From the NCBI GenBank assembly GCA_964631725.1, contig CAZVYX010000025.1, forward strand, positions 1 to 64,000: a DNA stretch of 64,000 nucleotides. The letters run 5' to 3'. A program made the translations under genes and the position numbers. This document shows, in pieces, positions 35,114-42,678 of this stretch. Position 1 is the stretch's first letter, and every line of letters begins with the position of its first letter. The DNA is from GCA-2731375 sp964631725 (GTDB lineage: Bacteria > Pseudomonadota > Alphaproteobacteria > GCA-2731375). The notes beneath the pieces are model-generated. The model was given only the letters and a program-made list of their open reading frames with translations. It ran no database searches and was not told the origin of the DNA.

Positions 35114-35709
35114 ATGAGTGTTGCCAAGATCTTCGATGCGGTCATGGAATATGAAGAAGAGGATGTCGCCGAGTTGGTGCAGGCGGAAATCGATGCCGGC
35201 ACCGCCGTCAAGAGCATCCTGCAGGACGGCCTGATCGCACCCCTTGATGATATCGGCGAGAAGTTCTCCGCCGGTACCCTGTTCGTACCGGAGATGCTGA
35301 TGGCGGCGGAGGCGGTACAGGCGGGCCTGGACATACTCCGCCCCCTGCTGACGGAAACCGGCGTCAAGCCCATCGGCACGGTGGTCCTGGGCACGGTCAA
35401 GGGTGATCTGCACGACATCGGCAAGAATCTGGTCGGCCTGTTGCTGGAAGGCGCCGGCTTCAGGGTGGTGGATCTGGGCACGGATGTGGATGGCGAACAG
35501 TTCATCGCGGCGGCGCAGGAGAACGACGCCGACATCATCGCCCTGTCGGGCCTTTTGACCACATCGATGCCGGAGATGGAGAAAGCTGTTGCAACGGTGC
35601 GGGAAGCCAACACGAACCGCAACCTGAACGTCAAGGTGATGATCGGCGGTCCGCCGGTGCATCACGAATTTGCCATGACCATCGGCGCCGATGCCTACGG
35701 CATGGATGC
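35114..35709 (+). repeat. 596-bp direct duplicate, copy 2 (partner 26501-27096)
   Basis: This is the second member of the identical block described at 26501. The two copies lie 8.6 kb apart in the same orientation, so recombination between them would delete or duplicate the intervening activator, IclR, PhyH, FCD and acyl-CoA dehydrogenase genes. Confidence 0.9.
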
Positions 35710-35752
35710 TCCGGCCGCTGTCGAACGGGCACGGGAATTTGTCACCGCGTAG
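35114..35752 (+). CDS. Corrinoid methyltransferase protein, copy 2
   Basis: This 212-residue corrinoid protein is almost identical to the product at 26501: only the last residue before the stop differs (Ala for Gly). The B12 motif DLHDIG (His100), SGLLTT and GGPPVH are unchanged. Here it has its own promoter (35034-35062) and leads an operon with a different UroD methyltransferase. A GTG codon directly precedes the ATG; the ATG at 35114 is chosen because copy 1 starts there. Confidence 0.93.
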   Translation: MSVAKIFDAVMEYEEEDVAELVQAEIDAGTAVKSILQDGLIAPLDDIGEKFSAGTLFVPEMLMAAEAVQAGLDILRPLLTETGVKPIGTVVLGTVKGDLHDIGKNLVGLLLEGAGFRVVDLGTDVDGEQFIAAAQENDADIIALSGLLTTSMPEMEKAVATVREANTNRNLNVKVMIGGPPVHHEFAMTIGADAYGMDAPAAVERAREFVTA

Positions 35753-35775
35753 GCGAAACCGGGTAGAATGAATGG

Positions 35776-35791
35776 GGAACCCACGGGTTCC
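35776..35791 (+). other. Intercistronic stem-loop, corrinoid copy 2 to UroD 2
   Basis: GGAACCC (35776-35782), AC, GGGTTCC (35785-35791) is a perfect palindrome in the 59-base gap. As RNA it gives a six-base stem with a CACG loop. It is absent from the equivalent gap after copy 1. It may protect the corrinoid message or set the ratio of the two products. Confidence 0.4.
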
Positions 35792-35811
35792 AATGAACTG
35801 GGAGAAACGGC

Positions 35812-36966
35812 ATGTCTTGGACACATCGGGAAAGAATTCTGGCGGCGCTGAACCACGAAGAACCGGACCGGGTGCCAATCGACTTCGGCGGCGCCGAGTT
35901 CACCTCCATCACCCTGGCCGGATATGAGCGTCTGAAGAAACACATGGGTGTCACGACACCGACCAAGGTAATGTCGATTATCCACTCCGCCGCGCACCCG
36001 GCTGAGGAAGTCCTGGAGAAATTCGGCGTCGATACCCGCAACGTCCAACCCGGTCCCTACAAGGACGGGCCCGATCACTGGATTGACGACAACAACTACA
36101 TCGACATGTTCCAGGTCCTCTGGCAACGCACCGAGAAGGATGTCGATCAGCACTTTCTGCATCAGGACGGACCATTTCACGGCGGCAAGCTGACCGTCGA
36201 GCGGGTTGAGGAATTCGACTGGCCGAATGGCGCCAACCCTGGTTTCGCCGAAGGCGTCAGGGAAAGGGTGCAGGAGATCAAGGCCAAGGGCGAACACGCG
36301 GTCTGCCTCTATTTGCCGGGCGGCGTTGTGCATCGGGGCTATGCCATGCGTGGTTTCGAGAGCTACCTGAAGGATCTGTACAAGGCGCCCGAGGCGCTGC
36401 AGCTGATGATGGACAAGCTGTGTGATTTCTGGTGCGACACGGCGCGGGTGATGATCGAGGCCGCCGGCCCGGAAAACGTCGACATCATCTATTTTGGCGA
36501 AGATCTGGGCACCCAGGACAGCTGCATGTTCGACCCCGAGACGATCTACAAAAACTACTTGAAGCCGCGTCACCGCCGCATGGTGCAAACGGTCAAGGAC
36601 ATGACCAACAACCAGGCCAAGGTATGCTTCCACTGCTGTGGCTCCGCCTATCACTTCATACCGCATCTGATCGACGTCGGCGTGGATGCCCTGAACCCGG
36701 TTCAGGTCACCGCCGCCAATATGGAGCCCGAGCGTCTGAAGGGTGAATTTGGCGATCGGATTTCCTTCTGGGGCGGCATCAACACGCAGCAGACCCTGCC
36801 CTTCGGCACGGCCGAGGAAGTAGCGGCGGAAACCAAGCGGATCATTAGCATTCTCGGCAAGGGCGGCGGCTATATTCTTAACAGCGTGCATAATATCCAG
36901 GCCGAGGTACCGCCCGAAAATATTATCGCCATGTTCGAAACCGGCACCAACCACCGCTATCAATAA
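35812..36966 (+). CDS. UroD-superfamily corrinoid methyltransferase, stand-alone 2
   Basis: This 384-residue paralogue of the protein at 27196 has the same N-terminus (RERILAALNHEEPDRVPIDF), a His-x-Cys motif at His274-Cys276 (FHCCG) and a C-terminal LNSVHNIQAEVPPENI. Despite the virtually identical corrinoid partners, the two UroD proteins have drifted far apart, so they may handle different methyl donors with the same carrier. It follows the second corrinoid gene. Confidence 0.85.
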   Translation: MSWTHRERILAALNHEEPDRVPIDFGGAEFTSITLAGYERLKKHMGVTTPTKVMSIIHSAAHPAEEVLEKFGVDTRNVQPGPYKDGPDHWIDDNNYIDMFQVLWQRTEKDVDQHFLHQDGPFHGGKLTVERVEEFDWPNGANPGFAEGVRERVQEIKAKGEHAVCLYLPGGVVHRGYAMRGFESYLKDLYKAPEALQLMMDKLCDFWCDTARVMIEAAGPENVDIIYFGEDLGTQDSCMFDPETIYKNYLKPRHRRMVQTVKDMTNNQAKVCFHCCGSAYHFIPHLIDVGVDALNPVQVTAANMEPERLKGEFGDRISFWGGINTQQTLPFGTAEEVAAETKRIISILGKGGGYILNSVHNIQAEVPPENIIAMFETGTNHRYQ

Positions 36967-37084
36967 CCGGCGCCGCGTTCCACCGCATGGCAAGGGATAC
37001 CGTGGGTGAAATGGAATTTTATATATGGTAGCTTGGCCCGCACATGCCGGTGCCTTCATTGCCAGATAAATGGGGTGAGATAGG

Positions 37085-37690
37085 TTGGAGAATAAGATCG
37101 ACAGACCGACAACGCTGGTTATTTGCTGCGGTGCCGTGGCGCGGGAAATCGTCGGCATCGTCAAGGACAACGGCTGGGACCACATCAAGGTCGAATGCCT
37201 GCCGGCGAAACTGCACAACAGCCCCGATGTGCTGCCCGAGGGCGTGCGCGCCAAGATCACGGCCGGCCGCGAGAAATTCGACCATATCATCGTGCTCTAC
37301 AGTGACTGCGGCACCGGCGGCCTGATGGAAAAGATGCTGCAGGAGGAAGGCATCGACGGCATCGGCGGTGCCCATTGCTACGAAGTATTCACCGGCCGCG
37401 CACGCTTCAAGGAAATCATCGACGACGAACCCGGCTGCTTCTTCCTGACCGACTTCCTGGCCCGTCATTTCGAGAAACTGGTTTTCCAGGGTCTTGGCCT
37501 GGACCGCTTTCCCAGCCTGCGGGACACATACTTCGCTCACTACAAGAAAATGGTCTATCTGGCGCAGACCGAGAATGAGGAACTTGTCGCCTATGCCGAA
37601 CGGGCGGCGGCCAGCGTCGATCTGGAGTTCGAATTGCGCCATACCGGGGTCGGCGGCTTCGAATCTTTTCTGGCCGCGCGCCAGACCTAA
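37085..37690 (+). CDS. DUF1638 domain protein
   Basis: This 201-residue protein is recognised as DUF1638 by LVICCGAVAREI at the start and VLYSDCGTGGLMEKML near residue 80. Several conserved Cys and His residues (CCG, SDCG, HCYEV) look metal- or cofactor-related. DUF1638 genes recur beside corrinoid methyltransferases in many genomes, but no function is known to me. The start is TTG at 37085 with no obvious better site. It leads a tight operon with MetV, MetF and a pterin methyltransferase, which argues for a role in methyl transfer to or from tetrahydrofolate. Confidence 0.8.
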   Translation: MENKIDRPTTLVICCGAVAREIVGIVKDNGWDHIKVECLPAKLHNSPDVLPEGVRAKITAGREKFDHIIVLYSDCGTGGLMEKMLQEEGIDGIGGAHCYEVFTGRARFKEIIDDEPGCFFLTDFLARHFEKLVFQGLGLDRFPSLRDTYFAHYKKMVYLAQTENEELVAYAERAAASVDLEFELRHTGVGGFESFLAARQT

Positions 37691-37705
37691 CGGAAAGCCT
37701 TCAAT

Positions 37706-38203
37706 ATGTACGCCGTTCGACGCTGGGCCACGCGCAACGCCCGTTCGCTCGAATGGCTGTACCGGGTTTCGGCCACCGCCTTCCAGGCCTGCGAACCGAT
37801 GTGGCTCAAGATTGGCGCGCGACGCCTGGAAAAACCATTCGCCGCCACCGAGGGCTGGATCAAGGGCCTGATGTTTGACTGCCAAATGTGTGGCCGCTGC
37901 GTCCTTTCCAGCACCGGCATGACCTGCCCGGCGAACTGCCCCAAGTCCGTGCGCAACGGACCCTGCGGCGGCGTGCGCGCCAACGGCCACTGCGAAGTCG
38001 AGCCGGAAATGCGTTGCGTCTGGGTGGAAGCCTGGGAAGGCGCCAAGCGCATGCGTGAGACAGAGGCCTTTCACCACCCCCTGCCCCCACGGGAATGCGA
38101 CATTGAAGGCACGTCGGCCTGGCTGCGCCTGATGTCGGAAAAGGCCGCGCGGCGCGCGACGGAGGCGCAGACGGCGACCAGCGCCAAGGAAACACCGGCA
38201 TGA
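37706..38203 (+). CDS. metV: MetV-like methylenetetrahydrofolate reductase partner (MTHFR C-terminal domain)
   Basis: This 165-residue protein has a central cysteine cluster FDCQMCGRC ... CPANCPKSVRNGPCGG ... HCEV ... RCVW, the signature of the MTHFR_C family (MetV of acetogens). MetV pairs with MetF and carries a cofactor site that links the flavin enzyme to low-potential electron carriers. Its stop overlaps the metF start as ATGA. Presence of MetV indicates the MetVF type of reductase rather than the NADH-only E. coli type. Confidence 0.85.
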   Translation: MYAVRRWATRNARSLEWLYRVSATAFQACEPMWLKIGARRLEKPFAATEGWIKGLMFDCQMCGRCVLSSTGMTCPANCPKSVRNGPCGGVRANGHCEVEPEMRCVWVEAWEGAKRMRETEAFHHPLPPRECDIEGTSAWLRLMSEKAARRATEAQTATSAKETPA

Positions 38204-39237
38204 GTCCCGAAGGCAACGGTGGCTTTCACGACTATCCGGTTCCGCCGGGCGGCTCCTCGCACGGGCGCCTGGAGCGGGTATTACGTTCGGGCCGCTTTGC
38301 CGTCACCGCCGAACTCAATCCACCGGACTCCGCCGACCCCGAGGATACTTTCCGACAGGCCCTCGTCCTCTCCAGTGTCTGCGATGCCATCAACGCGACG
38401 GATGCCTCCGGCGCTAATTGCCATATGTCCAGTATCGGCATTTGTGCCCTGCTGACGCGGGCTGGATACTCGCCGGTACTGCAAATTTCCTGCCGTGACC
38501 GGAACCGCATCGCGATCCAGGGCGATGTCCTCGGCGCCGCCGCCATGGGCGTGCACAACATCCTCTGCCTGACCGGTGATGGGGTGGAGACCGGCGATCA
38601 GCCGGGCGCCAAACCGGTATTCGACCTTGATTCCACCTCTCTGCTGGAGATCATCCGCGGCATGCGGGATGACGGAGTATTCAGTTCGGGCCGCAAGATT
38701 ACCGCGCCGCCCAAAGTATTCCTGGGCGCCGCCGCCAATCCCTTCGCACCACCCTATGATTGGCGGCCCTTGCGCCTAGCCAAGAAGATCGAGGCCGGGG
38801 CCCAATTCGTGCAGACCCAGTACTGTTTCGATATCGACATGCTGGTGCGCTACATGACGGTGGTGCGGGATCTTGGCTTGGACAAGAAATGCTTCATCCT
38901 GGTCGGCGTCGGACCCATGGCCTCGGCCCGCACAGCCAATTGGATCCGCAACAACGTACCCGGCGTTCATATTCCCGACGCCATCATTGAGCGCCTCAAG
39001 GGGGCGAAAAAACAGAAGGCCGAAGGCAAGAAAATCTGCGTCGAGCTGATCCAGCAGATCCGGGAAATTCCCGGCGTCTCCGGCGTACACGTGATGGCCT
39101 ATCGGCAGGAAGAGTTCGTCACAGAAATTATTTCAGAGTCCCGGATATTGAAGAACCGCGTCATCGACAAGGCGGCGGCGGCACGCTTCGAGGCACCGGA
39201 CCAAAGACAACAACAGAGGAAAGGTACATCGGCATGA
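38200..39237 (+). CDS. metF: Methylenetetrahydrofolate reductase, MetF family
   Basis: This 345-residue flavin TIM barrel shows VTAELNPPDSADPE at the N-terminus (with the conserved catalytic-type Glu), NATDASGANCHMSS, LCLTGDG and QTQYCFD, all typical of MetF. It interconverts 5-methyl- and 5,10-methylene-THF. Overlaps of four bases with metV upstream and with the pterin methyltransferase downstream show one translational unit. In this setting methyl oxidation (methyl-THF to methylene-THF) is the likely direction; that is inference. Confidence 0.9.
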   Translation: MSPEGNGGFHDYPVPPGGSSHGRLERVLRSGRFAVTAELNPPDSADPEDTFRQALVLSSVCDAINATDASGANCHMSSIGICALLTRAGYSPVLQISCRDRNRIAIQGDVLGAAAMGVHNILCLTGDGVETGDQPGAKPVFDLDSTSLLEIIRGMRDDGVFSSGRKITAPPKVFLGAAANPFAPPYDWRPLRLAKKIEAGAQFVQTQYCFDIDMLVRYMTVVRDLGLDKKCFILVGVGPMASARTANWIRNNVPGVHIPDAIIERLKGAKKQKAEGKKICVELIQQIREIPGVSGVHVMAYRQEEFVTEIISESRILKNRVIDKAAAARFEAPDQRQQQRKGTSA

Positions 39238-40097
39238 CCGACACAATACTTAGCTCCGCAACCAAGGAAGTCGTGATCGGCTTCGAGCGTCCGTTCGTCG
39301 TCATCGGCGAACGCATCAACCCCACCGGGCGCAAGAAGCTGGCGGAGCAAATGGCCGCGGGCGATTATTCCCGCGTCGAAGCCGACGCCCTGGCGCAGGT
39401 TGAGGCCGGCGCCCACGTGCTCGACGTCAACGCCGGCGTGCCGATGGCGGACGAGGCCAAGATGATGCAGGACATGGTGGCTCTGGTGCAATCGCTGACC
39501 GACGCACCGCTATGCCTGGATAGCTCCATGCCGGCGGCGTTGGAGGCCGGCCTGGCGGCGTGCGATGGCAAGGCTCTGGTCAACTCGGTCACGGGAGAGG
39601 AAGAGAGCCTTGAAGCGGTATTGCCGCTGGTCAAGAAACATGGCGCGGCGGTGGTCGCCATCTGCAATGACGAGGAAGGCATTTCGGAGGATGTCGACAA
39701 GCGCTTCGCCGTGGCCAGGAAGATCCTTGAGCGCGCCGCCGATCACGGCATCGGAAAGGAAGACGTCGTGGTCGATCCACTGGTCATGCCGGTTGGCGCC
39801 GTGGGCAATTCCGGCCGGGCGGCGCTGGCGCTGGTGCGCCGCTTTCGTGAGGAGCTGGGGGTCAACACCACCTGTGGCGCGTCCAATGTCAGTTTCGGCC
39901 TGCCCAACCGGGTGGATCTGAACGGCGCCTTCATGGCGATGTTGATCGGCGCCGGCCTGACCTCGGCGATCACCAATCCATTGCACCTGGACGTCATGAC
40001 GTCGATCACCGGGGCGGAAGTTTTGGCCGGCATCGACGACCGCTGCAAACGCTGGATGAAGCGCTGCCGCCGGCTGGCCAAGGAGGCGGCGGCCTAG
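39234..40097 (+). CDS. Pterin-binding methyltransferase (AcsE/MtgA-like)
   Basis: This 287-residue protein of the dihydropteroate synthase-like fold has VIGERINPTGRKKL at residues 18-31, the HVLDVNAGVP strand, CLDSS and the ASNVSFGLPNR signature of methyl-THF:corrinoid methyltransferases (AcsE, MtgA, MetH pterin domain). It should move a methyl group between a corrinoid protein and tetrahydrofolate, linking the corrinoid carriers to MetF. Its ATG overlaps the metF stop. It is a better candidate than the UroD proteins for the folate-side step. Confidence 0.9.
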   Translation: MTDTILSSATKEVVIGFERPFVVIGERINPTGRKKLAEQMAAGDYSRVEADALAQVEAGAHVLDVNAGVPMADEAKMMQDMVALVQSLTDAPLCLDSSMPAALEAGLAACDGKALVNSVTGEEESLEAVLPLVKKHGAAVVAICNDEEGISEDVDKRFAVARKILERAADHGIGKEDVVVDPLVMPVGAVGNSGRAALALVRRFREELGVNTTCGASNVSFGLPNRVDLNGAFMAMLIGAGLTSAITNPLHLDVMTSITGAEVLAGIDDRCKRWMKRCRRLAKEAAA

Positions 40098-40103
40098 GCC
40101 GCC

Positions 40104-40119
40104 TTGCCACCGGTGGCAA
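40104..40119 (+). other. Intercistronic palindrome before third UroD gene
   Basis: TTGCCACC (40104-40111) followed by GGTGGCAA (40112-40119) is a perfect 16-base palindrome in the 37-base gap; as RNA it folds with a CCGG loop. No T run follows. The ribosome site GGGGAG lies just after it. Confidence 0.4.
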
Positions 40120-40134
40120 TAAGGGGAGATTGCA

Positions 40135-41289
40135 ATGCCTGAAATGACGCACCGGGAGCGGGTCATGGCGGCCTTGAACCATCGCCAGCCGGACCGCACA
40201 CCGATCGATTTCGGCGGCACCTTCACGACAACGATTTTCCATGCGGCCTACGAGCGTTTGAAGGACCATCTGGACATCGATCACGAAACCCAGATCTATT
40301 CCAAGACCCGCCGCCTGGCCGTGCCCGACAGGGCGGTATTGGAACATTTCGACGTCGATACCCGCATGGTCGGGCTCGGCGCCTATGCCGGCGATCAGCA
40401 CGAAGTTGATGACGACACCTATTTCGACGAATGGGGCACGACCTGGAAAAAGGCGGACGACGGCCATTATCTATACGTCGATGGACCATTCTTCGATCAA
40501 AAGAAGCCCGGTCAGGCGGGCCTCGACAAGCTGGACAACGGGACTTGGCCCGACCCGGAGAACCCGGGCTATTACGAAGGCCTGCTGGAACGCGCACAGG
40601 TGCAACGGGCAACGGGATGCGCGGTAATCTTGAACATGCCCGTCGGCATCATTCACCAGGGACAATTCCTGCGCGGCTTTGGTGATTGGCTGAAAGATCT
40701 TTATAAGAACCGCGAATTCTCGGCCCGAATGATGGACATCATCGCGGACCGTTGGATTGCCGTGGCGGAAAACGCCCTGGATATTGTCGGTGACAATGTC
40801 GACATCGTTTTTCTCGGCGATGATCTGGCGGCGCAAATGGCCCCACTGTTCAATCCGGAGATCTATCGCGAACTGATCAAGCCGCGCCACGAAAGGATGC
40901 TCAGCGCCGTTAAATCGAAGGCGGATGTGAAGGTTCTGTATCACAGTTGCGGCGCGGTCAGCGACATGATCGACGATCTGATCGACATCGGCGTTGACGC
41001 CATCAACCCGGTACAGGTCGCGGCCAACGGCATGGAATTGACTGATTTGAAGGCGCGGTTCGGCGACCGCGTTACTTTTTGGGGCGCCATTGATACGCAA
41101 GGCGTCCTGCCCTTCGGCACGGCCGAGGAAGTGCGCGCGGAAGTCCGCCGTACCGTGGACATTCTGGGTCCCGGCGGCGGCTTCGTCCTCAACAGCGTGC
41201 ATAACATTCAGGACGATGTGACCGCGGAGAATGTCGTCGCGATGTTTGACGAGGCGCGGCGCTACGCCGGCCCCGATGCTTCGGCTTAG
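40135..41289 (+). CDS. UroD-superfamily corrinoid methyltransferase, stand-alone 3
   Basis: This 384-residue third stand-alone UroD-like methyltransferase has the RERVMAALNHRQPDRTPIDF N-terminus, a His-x-Cys pair at His270-Cys272 (YHSCG) and LNSVHNIQDDVTAENV near the C-terminus. It is last in the DUF1638-MetV-MetF-pterin methyltransferase operon. It could deliver methyl groups from a third donor or recognise one of the corrinoid carriers; no corrinoid gene is next to it. Confidence 0.83.
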   Translation: MPEMTHRERVMAALNHRQPDRTPIDFGGTFTTTIFHAAYERLKDHLDIDHETQIYSKTRRLAVPDRAVLEHFDVDTRMVGLGAYAGDQHEVDDDTYFDEWGTTWKKADDGHYLYVDGPFFDQKKPGQAGLDKLDNGTWPDPENPGYYEGLLERAQVQRATGCAVILNMPVGIIHQGQFLRGFGDWLKDLYKNREFSARMMDIIADRWIAVAENALDIVGDNVDIVFLGDDLAAQMAPLFNPEIYRELIKPRHERMLSAVKSKADVKVLYHSCGAVSDMIDDLIDIGVDAINPVQVAANGMELTDLKARFGDRVTFWGAIDTQGVLPFGTAEEVRAEVRRTVDILGPGGGFVLNSVHNIQDDVTAENVVAMFDEARRYAGPDASA

Positions 41290-41365
41290 AACCACATTCC
41301 TGTTATTTTAGCGTATGATGGAAATGCTCAAAGATGGCGGGGAAGACCGCTTTGGGAGATGGGGA

Positions 41366-41665
41366 ATGAAATCATATCAGGGTTCGCGCACCATTGACGG
41401 GATCGCCGTCACGGTGGATGGGCAGCCGTTGGATGAGCGTTACGATTTGAAGCGCTTCACCGACAGCGGCTTTGAATGGACATATGAAGGAAAGGAACCG
41501 GCGCAGTTAGCTCTGGCGTTGCTGGCAGATCATTTGGGGGATGACGATCGCGCGTTGGCGCTCTGTAAGGGCTTCATGAGCCTGACCGTGGCCAATCTAG
41601 ACAATGACTGGCAGCTAAGTACGGCGGAAATCGATCAGGCTGTGCGGACATTGGAAGCGACCTAG
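41366..41665 (+). CDS. Small DUF6166-like protein
   Basis: This 99-residue soluble protein has the pattern MKSYQGSRTIDG, DERYDLKRFTDSGFEWTYEGKEPAQLALALLADHLGD (given in part as RFTDSGFEWTYEG) and a closing helix. I recognise the DUF6166 type; its function is unknown to me. The ATG at 41366 is preceded by GGGAGATGGGG; a longer reading from 41315 is less likely. It stands after the third UroD gene on the same strand. Confidence 0.65.
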   Translation: MKSYQGSRTIDGIAVTVDGQPLDERYDLKRFTDSGFEWTYEGKEPAQLALALLADHLGDDDRALALCKGFMSLTVANLDNDWQLSTAEIDQAVRTLEAT

Positions 41666-41700
41666 GCAGTGGCCCGACAAGCATCGCCTCCGCTGCGGGA

Positions 41701-41736
41701 ATTAGTGATGTACGAGTGATATATCAACGGTATAAT
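41701..41736 (+). promoter_or_regulatory. Promoter/operator before the hydroxylase-like gene
   Basis: A perfect -10 box TATAAT lies at 41731-41736 with no good -35, so an activator may be needed. ATTAGTGA (41701-41708) and GTGATATAT (41716-41724), with the palindrome TGATATATCA (41717-41726), sit just upstream. The same words occur at 32972-33006 and, inverted, at 35061-35071. Confidence 0.5.
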
Positions 41737-41794
41737 GTTGACTGAGCTACGGAAGCGTCCCAGGGGTGGGACATCGGATGGGGAGATTTTTGAG

Positions 41795-42568
41795 ATGATG
41801 ACAGACAGGCAAGCAAACTTTCGCCGCGAATATCGTTCACGCATCGCCGGCTGGTACAACGGTTATGCCCATGTCGCCGTGATTTATGGCATCGGCCTGG
41901 CGGCCATGTATGTCTACCTTGCCAATATCGAAAATGTGTTGTGGTGGGAGTGGCTGGTCATCCCAGCCGTCGGCATCGGCTGCAATATGTTCGAATGGTT
42001 CCTGCACATGCACATCATGCACCGGCCGAAGAACGTGCGCGGACTGCGGGCGATATATCAACGCCACACCTTGAACCATCATCAGTTTTTTACCGACCAG
42101 GAAATGCGCTTCCGAGACAATCAGGATTGGCGCGTAACGTTCTTTCCGCCCTATGCGCTGATCGTTTTCATTTTGATGTCCGCCGTCGGCGCCGCCATCG
42201 TCTCACTTGTGCTGACCAGCAACGCCGCCTGGCTCTTGATGGCATCAACAACGGGCATGTATCTGATTTATGAATTCATGCACTTCTGCTGCCATGTGGA
42301 TGAAAACGCCTTTGTCCGGCTGTGCCCGTTCGTCAACACCATCCGCCGTCATCATACGGCGCATCACAATGACCGCCTGATGATGGAGATCAACATGAAC
42401 CTGACATTCCCCATCGCGGACTGGCTCATGGGAACCTCGGATCTCAACCGCGGACCGCTCGGACATATCTTCAACGGCTACAGCACCAAGCATTTGAAGT
42501 CGAACCTAAAGGGAAAACCTTTAAGCCCCATTGAAGCTGCCGCCGCGCCCATTCCCATCGAAACCTGA
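41795..42568 (+). CDS. Fatty acid hydroxylase/sterol desaturase-family membrane protein
   Basis: This 257-residue membrane protein has about four helices and the histidine motifs of the di-iron hydroxylase superfamily: EWFLHMHIMHRP, HTLNHHQF, HFCCHVDE and HHTAHHN. Such proteins hydroxylate lipids or other hydrophobic compounds with O2. The ATG at 41795 (a second one follows) is preferred to a reading from 41735. The operator-like words at its promoter suggest control with the second corrinoid operon. The substrate is unknown. Confidence 0.82.
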   Translation: MMTDRQANFRREYRSRIAGWYNGYAHVAVIYGIGLAAMYVYLANIENVLWWEWLVIPAVGIGCNMFEWFLHMHIMHRPKNVRGLRAIYQRHTLNHHQFFTDQEMRFRDNQDWRVTFFPPYALIVFILMSAVGAAIVSLVLTSNAAWLLMASTTGMYLIYEFMHFCCHVDENAFVRLCPFVNTIRRHHTAHHNDRLMMEINMNLTFPIADWLMGTSDLNRGPLGHIFNGYSTKHLKSNLKGKPLSPIEAAAAPIPIET

Positions 42569-42678
42569 AACCCGCGGCGCTGTCTCTGCGCCCATGCGAT
42601 CGTTTCGAAGTGAGTGGACGCCGGCCTCGACATAACGAGAATAACAGGGAATAGCTCAGTCCCTTCAGGAGAGATGGC

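Noticed and set aside
26501..35752. Explaining the duplicated corrinoid block as a transposon
   Set aside because: No transposase, terminal inverted repeat or target duplication flanks either copy. The block begins exactly at the start codon.
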